Below are positions 26,688 through 36,224 of a stretch of DNA of 64,000 nucleotides, piece after piece. This DNA is from Oxynema aestuarii AP17 (GTDB taxonomy: Bacteria > Cyanobacteriota > Cyanobacteriia > Cyanobacteriales > Laspinemataceae): positions 5,067,501 to 5,131,500 of the forward strand of contig NZ_CP051167.1 of assembly GCF_012295525.1 (NCBI RefSeq). Direction: 5' to 3'. The translations under genes and the position numbers were made by a program. Below the pieces are notes generated by a model. It made no database searches. It saw nothing but the letters and a program-made list of their open reading frames with translations, and had not been told where the DNA came from. Position 1 is the stretch's first letter; every line of letters starts with the position of its first letter.

Positions 26688-27131
26688 TCAATCGATCCGA
26701 TCTCTAATCGCCGCAACCAACGCCTCCGGTTCGTCCGTTCCGATGCGAAAATGCTGACCCGAAGTGAATGTAATTTCCACTGCATCGAGTCCGGAAACGT
26801 TGAACATCCAGCCACGGGGCGTGTAGCGAATTCCCCACCCATACCACCAGTGATTGCGAACGGCGATCGCATTTGTAATCTGTTCGATCGCAAATTCTTT
26901 GCGAATCCAACCCGGACCAAACCAACAGCGAAGATACTGAGAATCGACTTCAACGGTGAGGGTTCCAAAAACAAGAGCGACAATTAACAAACCGAGAACG
27001 GTAAATCCCGCGATCGTCCCCGATTGGCGATCGATAAACCAAATAACCGTCATCAAAAGAGTAACCGCCAAGAGAACCCATAAAATCGTGCTTCCGATTT
27101 GGGTATGTTTGTAAAACATAGTTGTTGTCAT
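26688..27131 (-). CDS. Small membrane protein with PH-like domain, unknown function
   Basis: A 147-residue protein with two transmembrane helices (about 15-32 and 39-58) and a C-terminal beta-rich domain (TVEVDSQYLRCWFGPGWIRKEF, WYGWGIRYTPRGWMFNVSG, VEITFTSGQHFRIGT). The pattern resembles bacterial PH-like domains of small membrane proteins. The start has a good GGAGG ribosome binding site 10 bases upstream. No operon partner is visible. Function is unknown. Confidence 0.75.
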   Translation of the reverse strand: MTTTMFYKHTQIGSTILWVLLAVTLLMTVIWFIDRQSGTIAGFTVLGLLIVALVFGTLTVEVDSQYLRCWFGPGWIRKEFAIEQITNAIAVRNHWWYGWGIRYTPRGWMFNVSGLDAVEITFTSGQHFRIGTDEPEALVAAIRDRID

Positions 27132-27514
27132 CCTATGTTTTCCTCCAACTGTTTAAAAATAGAATAAAAAACCTTTCCCCCTAATTTATAGCATTTTTTA
27201 GGAGAGCATTCCTCAAGTTCCTAAGATCCAAACTCTATCGGTCGTTCTTGTGGAAACACCGAATCCACCCACGGACTTCGGAAGTAAGCGACGATCGCAT
27301 CGGGGTTAACGTCTATTCTCTGATTGTTCTCTCTTATTGTTTAAACCGATCGATCGCTCCTACAGACGATCGCCCGTCTTGAAAATGCGATCGAACATTT
27401 CCAACCCTATTGAGGCAAGAAAAGCGGCGAAGGGAAAATCACTCCACCGTTCCAATCGTGAAACTTATGTCAGAATAAAACTAAATTCTTCCGATCCTAC
27501 GACGAGTTACCTTT
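27132..27514. other. 383-bp spacer between divergent genes
   Basis: Separates the minus-strand PH-like protein gene from the plus-strand DUF3370 gene. It is AT-rich near 27160-27190 and contains several GATCG motifs. Open frames here show no family features. I see no clear hairpin or promoter pair that I would defend. Confidence 0.4.
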
Positions 27515-28984
27515 ATGGCCGTTCCGAACCAGAAAGTTATCCCGATCTTTTGGCTATCTTTTCTCGCCGTCGCTACGTTCGGCACGGTCGGGATTTGGGC
27601 CGTCCAAAACCCATCGAGGGGTTTAAATCCTTTTTCAAGTTCCAGCCAGCCTCCAGAGAGTCGCGATTCCGGTCAAACCCTTGCTCAGAAGGAACCAGAG
27701 GTCATCGTCAGATCGCATCCGGTGCGATCGCTCCCCGGTGAACTCGACAAGATCCCGATGTTTAATAGTAACAGTCCGGAATGGGTTAAAAAAGAGGGAA
27801 TTTTACTCTCGACTTTTCCGCCGACTGGGAAGCAAGTAAAAGAGGCCCATCTTAATTTTCCATTTGAGGGAAAATTCGAGTTTTTTGCCCACCATTTTAC
27901 TCATACTCCGCCGAACTTACAGACACTTTATCTCGGGGCGATCGTTCACAATCCCGGAAGCGAACCCGTCACCTTAGAAATCGATCGCGCCGCCAGCTAT
28001 TTAATGGACCCGGAAGCGCCTTTTCAACAAAAACCACCGATGAGTGAAAATCCCGACGCCCAAGTTTATTCCGGTCCGGGAATTCGGGCGGTCGATAATG
28101 TTTTGCGTGGGGTCAGACAGCCCGATTTTCCCGCCCAAGTGGTGGTTCCTCCCGGCGAAAGTCGGCTGTTAATGAATCATCCGATTCCAGTCAAAGGGTT
28201 AGAAAAACCGATTAACGGTCGCTCGACGTTTATGGAGTTAAAGAGTAACGGTAAAGTATACTTAGCAACTTTGGCGATGTATGCTAAACAAAGTGCTGAT
28301 GGGGGCGATCGGGCGCCGACCTTAGCGGAATGGCAACAACTCCTCGATACGGGCGGCGTCGCCCAACCCCGCGACAAAACCCCCAGTCCGCCGGACCAAG
28401 TGGGCGGTCAGTTAATTTACAGTCGCGTCGCCGGGGTGCAGCAAGGATCGAAATGGCAGGGGCGATTAGTGGATGAAGGCAGCGAATTTCTCACGTTGTC
28501 TCAATCGGAAGAGGGAGTTTCCTACGTTTTGAGTACGGTTCGGGCCGGAACCTTGGGAACCGGACAAGTGCAAGCGGCGAAATTATTGGTTCGCTATCCC
28601 GATACCGCCTACGAATCCCACGGCAATTACGGGGTGCATTATGATTTGACCGTCCCGATTCGCAATGGGAGCGATCGCCGGCAAACGGTAGCGATAACCT
28701 TAGAAACACCGCAAAAAGAGGAAAAATTATCGCAAAATGGTTTGATTTTCCGCCAGCCTCCTTGGGATTTCCCCTTTTTCCGAGGAACCGTCCGCCTGAG
28801 ATCCGCCGACCGCGAGGGCCGGGAAATAACGCGCTACGTGCATTTGTGGCACCGACGCGGACAAATTCTCGATCCGTTGGTTACTCTAGATCTGCAACCA
28901 AACGAAGTGCGATCGCTCCGTCTCGACTTCCGCTATCCTCCCGACGCCACCCCACCCCAAGTCCTCACGGTGAGGATGTTGTAA
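27515..28984 (+). CDS. DUF3370 family protein
   Basis: A 489-residue protein of the cyanobacterial DUF3370 family. Residues 8-28 form a hydrophobic segment (signal anchor or signal peptide), so the rest probably lies in the periplasm. Characteristic text includes PVRSLPGELDKIPMFNSNSPEWVKKEG, HNPGSEPVTLEIDRAASYLM, FPAQVVVPPGESRLLMNHPIPVKGL and a C-terminal half rich in beta-strands (YGVHYDLTVPIRNGSDRRQTVAITLETP). No enzymatic motif is evident, and the biological role is unknown. Confidence 0.85.
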   Translation: MAVPNQKVIPIFWLSFLAVATFGTVGIWAVQNPSRGLNPFSSSSQPPESRDSGQTLAQKEPEVIVRSHPVRSLPGELDKIPMFNSNSPEWVKKEGILLSTFPPTGKQVKEAHLNFPFEGKFEFFAHHFTHTPPNLQTLYLGAIVHNPGSEPVTLEIDRAASYLMDPEAPFQQKPPMSENPDAQVYSGPGIRAVDNVLRGVRQPDFPAQVVVPPGESRLLMNHPIPVKGLEKPINGRSTFMELKSNGKVYLATLAMYAKQSADGGDRAPTLAEWQQLLDTGGVAQPRDKTPSPPDQVGGQLIYSRVAGVQQGSKWQGRLVDEGSEFLTLSQSEEGVSYVLSTVRAGTLGTGQVQAAKLLVRYPDTAYESHGNYGVHYDLTVPIRNGSDRRQTVAITLETPQKEEKLSQNGLIFRQPPWDFPFFRGTVRLRSADREGREITRYVHLWHRRGQILDPLVTLDLQPNEVRSLRLDFRYPPDATPPQVLTVRML

Positions 28985-29086
28985 TCCCGTTGGCGATGAG
29001 GCGATCGAAAAACAACTCGCTCCCAATTGAGCCACGGGGATAGCTTTCCCGGTAGAATAACTGGTGTATTCTCAACCGATCTGGCC

Positions 29087-29611
29087 ATGCGGCAACCTTC
29101 CTCATTGAAGGCGATCGCGATCGTCCTTTCTCTGGTATTATCTTCTCTCGTTTTTTTGACCCCCACTCCCCCAGTTCTTGCTGATACCGCTTTTCAACCC
29201 ATGTTTATCGCCAGCATCTTCTCATTCTCCGGCAAACGCCCCACCAACTTAGGGGTAAAAGACGGCAAACTCGGAACCTGTCCGAGTTCTCCCAACTGCG
29301 TTTCTAGCAATAGCAGCGACGAACAGCATAAAATCGAACCCTTAACCTACCAAGGGGATGGCAAAGCAGCGTTTGAAAAACTCAAAAGCATCATCGCTTC
29401 CATCGAAAGCGCCAAAATGATTCAAGCGGAAACCCATTATCTCTATGCTGAATTCACCAGCAAACTCATGGGGTTTGTCGATGATGTCGAATTCTACTTA
29501 GACGAAAATGCCGGAATCATCCAGGTGCGATCGGCCTCCCGTTTAGGTCAATCCGACCTCGGCGTCAATCGCAAACGCATCGAAGACATCCGCACCAAAT
29601 TCAACGCTTAA
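29087..29611 (+). CDS. DUF1499 family exported protein
   Basis: A 174-residue protein with an N-terminal signal peptide (SLKAIAIVLSLVLSSLVFL, probable cleavage after VLA). It has a DUF1499 domain beginning GTCPSSPNCVSS and containing ESAKMIQAETHYLYAEFTSKLMGFVDDVEFYLDE. The function of DUF1499 is unknown. The frame is open from 29027, but the ATG at 29087 places the signal peptide at the N-terminus. A perfect palindrome at 29709-29729 lies about 100 bp after the stop. Confidence 0.87.
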   Translation: MRQPSSLKAIAIVLSLVLSSLVFLTPTPPVLADTAFQPMFIASIFSFSGKRPTNLGVKDGKLGTCPSSPNCVSSNSSDEQHKIEPLTYQGDGKAAFEKLKSIIASIESAKMIQAETHYLYAEFTSKLMGFVDDVEFYLDENAGIIQVRSASRLGQSDLGVNRKRIEDIRTKFNA

Positions 29612-29708
29612 CCCTCAATCTTTCCCTGAAATTCGGTTAAGCAATTGCCATGCTAACCAATTTCACTCCCCAAAAACAAAGCACTTTCAAAACATTTCCA
29701 ATCCGTAG

Positions 29709-29729
29709 GGACACGGCACTGCCGTGTCC
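29709..29729. repeat. Perfect palindrome GGACACGGCA-C-TGCCGTGTCC
   Basis: A 21-base perfect inverted repeat with a one-base centre, followed by T-rich CTTCTTTATGTCCTTCTTT. It is of the dispersed cyanobacterial palindrome type and could also end transcription from the DUF1499 gene. Confidence 0.8.
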
Positions 29730-29810
29730 TTCTTTATGTCCTTCTTTATCCCATTCGTACTCGCTTAATTCATTCTATTCATTTTGGGTTAAAATTAACA
29801 CGAATCCCCA

Positions 29811-29845
29811 ATAAAAAAGCGCCCCCTTTCGAGGACGCTTTTTGT
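29811..29845 (-). terminator. Rho-independent terminator of psbA
   Basis: On the minus strand, an AAAAAGCG(T)CC stem pairs with GG(G)CGCTTTTTT and is followed by TAT, starting about 28 bases after the psbA stop. A stem with a T-tract is the expected form. Confidence 0.85.
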
Positions 29846-29872
29846 TTAGCTTTTCAGCTTAGCTAAAAAGAA

Positions 29873-30955
29873 TTAGCCGTTGATTTGAGGAGCCGTCAAA
29901 GCAACCGGAGTGGCATCGGTGCTCGCCAAATCTAAGGGGAAGTTGTGAGCGTTGCGCTCGTGCATGACTTCCATACCCAAGTTGGCACGGTTGATGACAT
30001 CAGCCCAGGTACCAATCGCGCGACCTTGAGAGTCAACAATCGACTGGTTGAAGTTGAAGCCATTGAGGTTGAACGCCATCGTGGAAATACCCAGAGCGGT
30101 AAACCAGATGCCAACCACGGGCCAAGCCGCTAAGAAGAAGTGGAGAGAGCGGCTGTTGTTGAACGAGGCATATTGGAAGATCAAACGACCGAAGTAGCCG
30201 TGAGCGGCAACGATGTTGTAGGTTTCTTCCTCTTGACCGAATTTGTAACCGTAGTTTTGAGACTCGGTTTCGGTGGTTTCACGAACCAAGGAGCTGGTGA
30301 CCAAGGAACCGTGCATGGCACTGAACAGCGCACCGCCGAAGACCCCGGCAACACCGAGTTGGTGGAAGGGGTGCATCAAAATGTTGTGTTCGGCTTGGAA
30401 CACCAACATGAAGTTGAAGGTGCCACTGATGCCCAAGGGCATTCCGTCGGAGAAGCTGCCTTGACCCAAAGGATAGATCAAGAACACGGCGGTAGCGGCG
30501 GCGACGGGAGCGCTGTAAGCGACGCAGATCCAAGGACGCATCCCCAGACGGTAGCTCAGTTCCCATTCGCGGCCCATGTAGCAGAACACGCCGATCAGGA
30601 AGTGGAAGATCACTAACTGATAGGGGCCGCCGTTGTAGAGCCATTCATCCAAGCTCGCCGCTTCCCAAATCGGGTAGAAGTGCAACCCGATCGCGTTGGA
30701 AGAAGGAACCACAGCACCGGAGATGATGTTGTTCCCGTAGAGCAAGGACCCGGCAACGGGTTCGCGGATCCCGTCGATGTCAACCGGAGGAGCCGCGATG
30801 AAGGCAATGATGAAGCAGGTCGTGGCGGTCAAGAGGGTGGGGATCATCAACACGCCGAACCAGCCGATGTAAAGGCGGTTTTCGGTGCTGGCAACCCACT
30901 CGCAGAACCGATCCCACAGGGAGGCGCTTTCGCGCTGCTGTAAGGTAGTCGTCAT
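29873..30955 (-). CDS. psbA: Photosystem II D1 protein, high-light (Glu130) form
   Basis: A 360-residue reaction-centre protein in the thylakoid membrane with five helices. It binds P680 chlorophyll, the pheophytin, QB and the Mn4CaO5 cluster. Sequence is canonical throughout: [71 protein letters not shown], and the C-terminal ligands in [13 protein letters not shown], with the processing site after DLA. Residue 130 is Glu (YMGREWELS), the variant found in high-light or D1:2-type copies; low-light copies have Gln. Only one copy is in this window, but cyanobacteria normally have several. A consensus promoter and a terminator bracket the gene, so it is monocistronic. Confidence 0.99.
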   Translation of the reverse strand: MTTTLQQRESASLWDRFCEWVASTENRLYIGWFGVLMIPTLLTATTCFIIAFIAAPPVDIDGIREPVAGSLLYGNNIISGAVVPSSNAIGLHFYPIWEAASLDEWLYNGGPYQLVIFHFLIGVFCYMGREWELSYRLGMRPWICVAYSAPVAAATAVFLIYPLGQGSFSDGMPLGISGTFNFMLVFQAEHNILMHPFHQLGVAGVFGGALFSAMHGSLVTSSLVRETTETESQNYGYKFGQEEETYNIVAAHGYFGRLIFQYASFNNSRSLHFFLAAWPVVGIWFTALGISTMAFNLNGFNFNQSIVDSQGRAIGTWADVINRANLGMEVMHERNAHNFPLDLASTDATPVALTAPQING

Positions 30956-30998
30956 GTGTTTATGAGTGCTATTTGGTTTTCAAGGTGGTTTGTATGAT

Positions 30999-31034
30999 GG
31001 TTCCCATCTTAACGACTTTGTTAAGCTTTGTAAA
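30999..31034 (-). promoter_or_regulatory. psbA promoter
   Basis: On the minus strand, -35 TTTACA (31029-31034), a 17-base spacer and -10 TAAGAT (31006-31011) give a predicted transcription start near 30999 and a leader of about 44 bases. This fits the usual layout of cyanobacterial psbA promoters. The spacer contains a repeated TTAACAAAG-like motif. Confidence 0.8.
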
Positions 31035-31187
31035 GGGTTTTAACAAAAATATTTATTAATCATTAATATAAGTTTCTCTTATAATGGCGGGGACGAGTCG
31101 GCGACGAACGGCGATCGCCCCGTTTTCTCATCTTCTTTAGCTACAAACGCTTTAACTGTGAGTTGTTCACCTCTGCTTTAAATTGAC

Positions 31188-32921
31188 ATGGCCGCCGAAC
31201 ATCATTTCATTCTCGACCTGACGACTGTTTTGGGCGCGTCTGCCCTCGGAGGCTACACCAGCAAGCGTCTCGGACAACCTATACTGCTCGGTTATCTCGT
31301 CAGTGGTCTAGTTGTCGGGCCATTTGGGTTCAAATTATTGAGCGATACCGCCCAAATCAAAGCCTTGGCCGAAATTGGTGTCGCGTTCCTCTTATTCGCC
31401 CTCGGGGTTGAATTTTCCCTGACCGAACTCAAACGGGTCAAAGACATTGCCCTCAAAGGGAGCTTGTTGCAAATTGGCCTCACCATCGGCTTGGTCGCCC
31501 TCCTCGCAACCGGAGTCGGTTGGGTAGAAAACTTCACTCAAGGTATCTTTCTCGGGGCAATTCTCTCACTCTCATCGACGGCGGTAGTTCTCAAATCTTT
31601 GACCGAACGGGGGGAAACCAATACCCTTCACGGTCAAGTGATGTTAGCGATTTTAATCGCCCAGGATCTCGCCCTGGGGCTGATGTTGGCGATTTTACCC
31701 GCCCTCAACGAACCTGCCAATCTGACTGGCGCCCTGATCGCTGCCGTTCTTAAAGGTCTGCTCTTTTTAGTGGCAGCATTTGCGGCAGGTCGCTGGCTGG
31801 TACCCCCTTTAATTAAAACTGTTGCCAATACCGAAAGTAGCGAATTATTTCTGTTGACGACGATCGCCTTATGTTTGGGCGTCGCTTTGGTGACGGCGGC
31901 GCTGGGTTTATCGGTAGAAATGGGGGCTTTTGTCGCCGGATTGATGATGTCAGAAATTGATTATGCGGATCAAGCCCTGGCTAAAATTTTGCCCCTACGG
32001 GATACATTTGCGAGTTTATTTTTTGCCTCGATCGGGATGTTGATCGACCCGGTCGTTTTAGCGAATAATTGGCATACAATTTTCAGTTTAGTCATAGTCG
32101 TGATGCTCGGCAAGGCGATCGTGATTTTACCAATTGTTTTAAAATTCGGTTATTCTTTTAAAACGGCGATGACGGTAAGTTTAGGATTGAACCAAATTGG
32201 GGAATTTTCCTTTGTTTTAGCTTTAGTTGCTTTAGAGGAACAATTTATCGATCGCGAACAGTATTTGTTACTGTTAGGCATTACGGCAATTACTTTAGTC
32301 CTCACTCCATTTTTTCTAAAATGGTCTCCTGTTTTGGCCGATCGCGTGGCCGAACTTCCCTTGTTAGAAGCATACTTACGACAGTTTCGCAATGTCAAAT
32401 CCCTTTCTATTCCCGATACGATTAACAATCACGTCGTCGTGGCAGGATACGGACGAGTCGGCCAAGTGTTGGTCAATATTCTGCACGATCGCGGCCACAA
32501 AATTTTAGTCATTGAAAATAGCGAAGCTGCCATTCAACGGCTGAGAATGAATCAGATTCCCTATATTTTTGGGGATGGAGATTCGGAATTAGTTTTGGAA
32601 AAAGCCCATTTAGAAAAAGCTAAAGCCTTGGCGATCGCCCTTCCCGATCCCGCTTCGACGCGCTTGTTGCTCAAACGGGCCTTGGCGATCGCCCCTCACC
32701 TCGATGTCGTCGCTCGCTGTCATTACAACAACGAAATCGACCTGCTCTCCCATCTCGGCGCCCGCGAAGTCGTTCAGCCGGAATTTGAAGCCGCCCTAGA
32801 AATGGGATCGCACTTATTAATTACTTTGGGAGAAACAAAAGTGAGTATTGAATCGGTAATGCGTTTAATTCGGGAAAATCGTTATTTGAGTGTTCGGATG
32901 GAAGAACTCAAACGATCCTAA
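31188..32921 (+). CDS. Cation:proton antiporter, CPA2/Kef family, with RCK (TrkA-N) domain
   Basis: A 577-residue transporter. The first 400 residues form about twelve membrane helices with CPA2 signatures (ILLGYLVSGLVVGPFG, ALGVEFSLTELKR, LSLSSTAVVLKSL, SLGLNQIGEFSFVL). From about 415 a cytoplasmic TrkA-N/RCK domain follows (VVVAGYGRVGQVLVNIL, with the dinucleotide fold). Family members exchange K+ or Na+ for H+ across the plasma or thylakoid membrane. There is no TrkA-C domain. A TATAAT lies at 31080-31085 in the shared spacer with psbA, a possible -10 box. The -35 is weak. Confidence 0.92.
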   Translation: MAAEHHFILDLTTVLGASALGGYTSKRLGQPILLGYLVSGLVVGPFGFKLLSDTAQIKALAEIGVAFLLFALGVEFSLTELKRVKDIALKGSLLQIGLTIGLVALLATGVGWVENFTQGIFLGAILSLSSTAVVLKSLTERGETNTLHGQVMLAILIAQDLALGLMLAILPALNEPANLTGALIAAVLKGLLFLVAAFAAGRWLVPPLIKTVANTESSELFLLTTIALCLGVALVTAALGLSVEMGAFVAGLMMSEIDYADQALAKILPLRDTFASLFFASIGMLIDPVVLANNWHTIFSLVIVVMLGKAIVILPIVLKFGYSFKTAMTVSLGLNQIGEFSFVLALVALEEQFIDREQYLLLLGITAITLVLTPFFLKWSPVLADRVAELPLLEAYLRQFRNVKSLSIPDTINNHVVVAGYGRVGQVLVNILHDRGHKILVIENSEAAIQRLRMNQIPYIFGDGDSELVLEKAHLEKAKALAIALPDPASTRLLLKRALAIAPHLDVVARCHYNNEIDLLSHLGAREVVQPEFEAALEMGSHLLITLGETKVSIESVMRLIRENRYLSVRMEELKRS

Positions 32922-33026
32922 AATTGAGGGGAGTCAGCCGCAGCGAACGGTCACGCCCCTATCGCTTAAATCCCGTACAGTTCGCTAGAGTGAAGAAAAC
33001 AAAACCAGGAAAAAGGGTCAGGGAAA

Positions 33027-33713
33027 ATGTCAGCACAGTTATTATTGGTCGATGACGAACCGGGTTTGCGCGAAGCGGTGCAAGCTTATCTCGAAGATGA
33101 AGGATTTCAGGTAGAGGTCGCCAGCAATGCCGAACAGGGTTGGGAACTTTTGCAGCAGAAACTGCCGGAATTGGTCATTACCGATATCATGATGCCTCAT
33201 GTCGATGGTTACGAGTTTCTCAAGCAACTGCGCGAAGATCCTCGATTTAAAGCGCTTCCCGTCGTCTTTTTAACCGCGCGCGGGATGACGGGCGATCGCA
33301 TTCAAGGCTATCAAGCGGGGTGCGATGCCTACTTGTCGAAACCGTTCGACCCCGATGAATTGGTGGCCATCGTTAAAAACTTGCTCGACCGTCGCGCCGC
33401 CCAAAGCCCGGAAACCGGGGAAACCCCGGATATTGCCTCGTTAGCGCGCGAAATTGGCGAAATTAAGTCCCTGCTGACCGGGCGCAGCGCGATCGCCCAA
33501 ACACCGCCACCGATTAAGGTCGATCTAACCCCGAGAGAGCAAAGTGTTTTGGATTTAGTCGCCCAAGGTTTGATGAATAAAGAAATCGCTAAAACTTTAG
33601 AAACTAGCGTGCGCAATGTCGAAAAATACGTCAGTCGTTTGTTTAGTAAAACGGGAACGAATAGTCGAACGGAGTTAGTTCGTTATGCCTTAGAACACGG
33701 GCTGACGAAATAA
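33027..33713 (+). CDS. NarL/FixJ-type response regulator, Ycf29/Rre1-like
   Basis: A 228-residue DNA-binding response regulator. The receiver (1-120) has acceptor Asp53 in VITDIMMPHVDGYEFL and the Thr/Lys pair in FLTARGM and SKPFDPDEL. The LuxR-type HTH is at about 165-225 (LTPREQSVLDLVAQGLMNKEIAKTLETSVRNVEKYVSRLFSKTGTNSRTEL). The layout and the SAQLLLVDDEPGLREAVQAYLED start match the conserved cyanobacterial/algal Ycf29 (Rre1) group as I know it. In model strains Rre1 is a target of Hik2 and controls stress and psbA-related genes. The assignment is by resemblance. The proximity to psbA (2.1 kb) may be chance. Confidence 0.85.
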   Translation: MSAQLLLVDDEPGLREAVQAYLEDEGFQVEVASNAEQGWELLQQKLPELVITDIMMPHVDGYEFLKQLREDPRFKALPVVFLTARGMTGDRIQGYQAGCDAYLSKPFDPDELVAIVKNLLDRRAAQSPETGETPDIASLAREIGEIKSLLTGRSAIAQTPPPIKVDLTPREQSVLDLVAQGLMNKEIAKTLETSVRNVEKYVSRLFSKTGTNSRTELVRYALEHGLTK

Positions 33714-33892
33714 AAATATAAAAGATTGCGGCGATCGCCTTCCCCAGCACGTTTATTCAAAGGCTATTTCAAAATCATTCCCGATCGCTATAAATGCTAT
33801 CAAAAATCAAAAACGAGATAGTAGGTATCGATCCTCAGTCGATCGACGAAAAGAGGTAACTCTTAAAGTTGCCCTTCTTGCAGTTCTATCTC

Positions 33893-34681
33893 TTACGTTT
33901 GGCTAGATTCAGATTGCATTTCTTCAGTTTGCAACTGATAGGTTAATTCGTGCAGTAGCCATTGTTGAAACAGGCGATCGCGTAATTCCCGGCGCACTTG
34001 CGGAGTCAATTCAGCAGGAATAGACGCTTCCACTAACAGCAAATGATACCCCCGTTCGGTATGCACCGGACCGAGAACTTCGCCGATGCGAGCGCCAAAT
34101 ACTGCCGACGCCAGAACGGGGGGCAAACTCGACCGGGTAACTTCTCCTTCAAAACCACAATAAAGCCGTCGTCGTTCGTCGAGATCGTACAAGTGTGCGG
34201 CTTGATAAAAACTGATTTCTTGTTCGTCAATTTGATAAAATAATTCGCGAGCAATTTTTTCGTAAGGAACGATAATTTGATAGAGTAAAACGCGATCGAA
34301 TTGCGTTCGATTTTCGGTGAAAATTCTTTCGAGATCGTCGTCGAATAAAGCATGGGCTAATTTTTCTGCTAAAATCCGATCGCGGATCCCCCGTTCCCAA
34401 TCTTCAATGGAAATCCCGCGATCGCGCAACCATGCTAGTGTATCCGATGCTTTTTCCAGTCGATGTTGCAACCGAAATTCATCAGCTCGTGCTTGAATTT
34501 CTGCATCGCCGACCTCTAGCGATCGCTCCCGTGCTACCCGGTCAATAATTTTTTGAAACAAAATCCCCTGCATGACTTCCTGAAAACGCATTTCTTTTTT
34601 CAGGAAGTCAATAATATCGTTGGGGATAATCGCTCGTTCTAAAACATTCACCTTAGCAACAGTTAGCGTATAAATTTGCAC
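33893..34681 (-). CDS. Parvulin-type peptidylprolyl isomerase, SurA-like
   Basis: A 262-residue protein with an N-terminal helical SurA-like region (IIDFLKKEMRFQEVMQGILFQKIIDRVARE). A parvulin domain follows at about 145-240, with the pattern GFEGEVTRSSLPPVLASAVFGARIGEVLGPVHTERGYHLLLVE. The family catalyses cis-trans isomerisation at proline and chaperones exported proteins. There is no signal peptide, so it is probably cytoplasmic. Similar proteins often accompany HlyD and peptidase-containing ABC exporters in cyanobacterial peptide loci. Here it is the last gene of such a minus-strand block, which suggests a role in folding or presenting secreted substrates. Confidence 0.85.
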   Translation of the reverse strand: MQIYTLTVAKVNVLERAIIPNDIIDFLKKEMRFQEVMQGILFQKIIDRVARERSLEVGDAEIQARADEFRLQHRLEKASDTLAWLRDRGISIEDWERGIRDRILAEKLAHALFDDDLERIFTENRTQFDRVLLYQIIVPYEKIARELFYQIDEQEISFYQAAHLYDLDERRRLYCGFEGEVTRSSLPPVLASAVFGARIGEVLGPVHTERGYHLLLVEASIPAELTPQVRRELRDRLFQQWLLHELTYQLQTEEMQSESSQT

Positions 34682-34829
34682 TCCGATCCGAAGAAAAATT
34701 GATACCCGTAAGGCGATCGAAACCTAGACTTTGTTGACATTAAAACTTACAAGTATCTGAGAACCCCCGTTGGCCCATTGAGGATAGCTCGATCGCCGAT
34801 TTCATCCTTCAATAAAAGGCGATCGTCTA

Positions 34830-36224
34830 TTAACCTTTGGCTAGAATATCGTCGCTGACGACGACAAAATCGTCTAAGCTTAGGGTGGTATTCCCAAAAG
34901 CATCGACCGTTCCCAACACCACTCCTAAAATAGCTTCTCCACCACCACTCGATCCGATTTTAACGACCGTCGAATCTGTCGCCCCATCGCCGTTAAAATC
35001 GACAGATTCCAAAACAATATTTTCGAGAGAGACACCATTATCTATCCCTATTTTATCAAAATCGTCGGCATTGAAATCAAGAATTACATCGGCTAAAGCG
35101 AGACTCTCCGATGCCGTTACCGTTCTCAACACGAACCAATCGGCGCCGCTTCCGCCAATCAGGGTATCGGTTCCATAATCGCCGATGAGAATATCGTCAC
35201 CATTGTTACCTAACAAAAGATCGTCACCTTGTCCGCCGCGAACGATATCGTCACCTTCGCCTCCGGTAACCGTATCGTTGCCTTTATTACCATTGAGAAT
35301 ATCGTTCCCAATACTTCCCGTGATGGCGTCGTTTCCTTCCATCGCCCGCATGTAGTCGTCATCGGCGCTTCCTAAAATATTGTCGTCACTCGCCGTCCCC
35401 AAAGGGCTTCCGGGTTCTAGCACGTCTGGGGGCAGCTCGATCGGATCGATCTCGACGATGGGGGGTGGCGGTGAGATCGGTGGTGGCGGTGAGATCGGCG
35501 GTGGCGGTTCGGCGTTTGTGGTGGCGGCGATCGCGATCGGGGTCTCACTTTCGCTCGGAGGCGGTGGCGGTTCTGACGTGCTGTTAGTAGCACTGGCGAT
35601 CGGGGTTTCTGTTGCCGAGGCGATCGCCGTCGCCGAGGTGCCGCTTTCCGTTTCTGTGGGCGTAAATACGCTTACAGTCTCCGTTTGCGCCTCTCCCGTC
35701 GTCGCGGTGACCGTCGCTTCGCTGCTAATTATCGTTCCCGTAGAATCGGCAACTGCCGTGCTACTGGCAGAGACTTCGGTAACGTTCGTTGCGGGTGTAC
35801 TGCCCGTGTCGAGGTCATTTTCTTCCCTGACGGGATTGAGGTCGGTGGGGCTGTCGGAAATAGCAGGTTCCTCGATAGGAGCTTCCGAGACTGAGGGTTC
35901 CGGGACTTCAGCCGATGCCGTCGCCGTCGGAGGCGCCTCGCTGGTAACGGTTGCCGTCGCCGCACTATTGCTCGCTGTTGCTTCGGGAGAGAAAGCGGAC
36001 TCACTCTCACTTACAGTGTCTCCAGTGGGGGACGTGGCGATCGCTTCGCTGCTGCTTCCGGCCCCCGTTTCATCTACAAAGGCCGTACTCGTGGCAGACG
36101 CACTGCTGCTGGGACTGTCGGGATCGAACTCCGCTAAAGAATCGTCTCCTGGGATGTCTTCCCACGCTTCAACTATCGCCGAGTCGGGATCGGCGATCGC
36201 AATCAATTCTTCTAATTCTGGCAT
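34830..36224 (-). CDS. RTX-type calcium-binding protein with Ser/Thr-rich stalk
   Basis: About 464 residues. The first two thirds is a low-complexity Ser/Thr/Ala/Glu stalk ending in a PPPP-rich segment. It is followed by five or so nonapeptide RTX repeats (GNDAITGSIGNDILNGNKGNDTV..., GGQGDDLL, GGSGADWF) that bind Ca2+ in a beta-roll. A C-terminal segment (DVILDFNADDFDKIGI, LGTVDAFGNTTLSLDDFVVV) is typical of type I secretion substrates. The ATG at 36224 has AGGAG ten bases upstream. A GTG at 36308 in the same frame would add 28 residues but has no ribosome binding site. The nearby HlyD adaptor could serve its export. Confidence 0.83.
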   Translation of the reverse strand: MPELEELIAIADPDSAIVEAWEDIPGDDSLAEFDPDSPSSSASATSTAFVDETGAGSSSEAIATSPTGDTVSESESAFSPEATASNSAATATVTSEAPPTATASAEVPEPSVSEAPIEEPAISDSPTDLNPVREENDLDTGSTPATNVTEVSASSTAVADSTGTIISSEATVTATTGEAQTETVSVFTPTETESGTSATAIASATETPIASATNSTSEPPPPPSESETPIAIAATTNAEPPPPISPPPPISPPPPIVEIDPIELPPDVLEPGSPLGTASDDNILGSADDDYMRAMEGNDAITGSIGNDILNGNKGNDTVTGGEGDDIVRGGQGDDLLLGNNGDDILIGDYGTDTLIGGSGADWFVLRTVTASESLALADVILDFNADDFDKIGIDNGVSLENIVLESVDFNGDGATDSTVVKIGSSGGGEAILGVVLGTVDAFGNTTLSLDDFVVVSDDILAKG

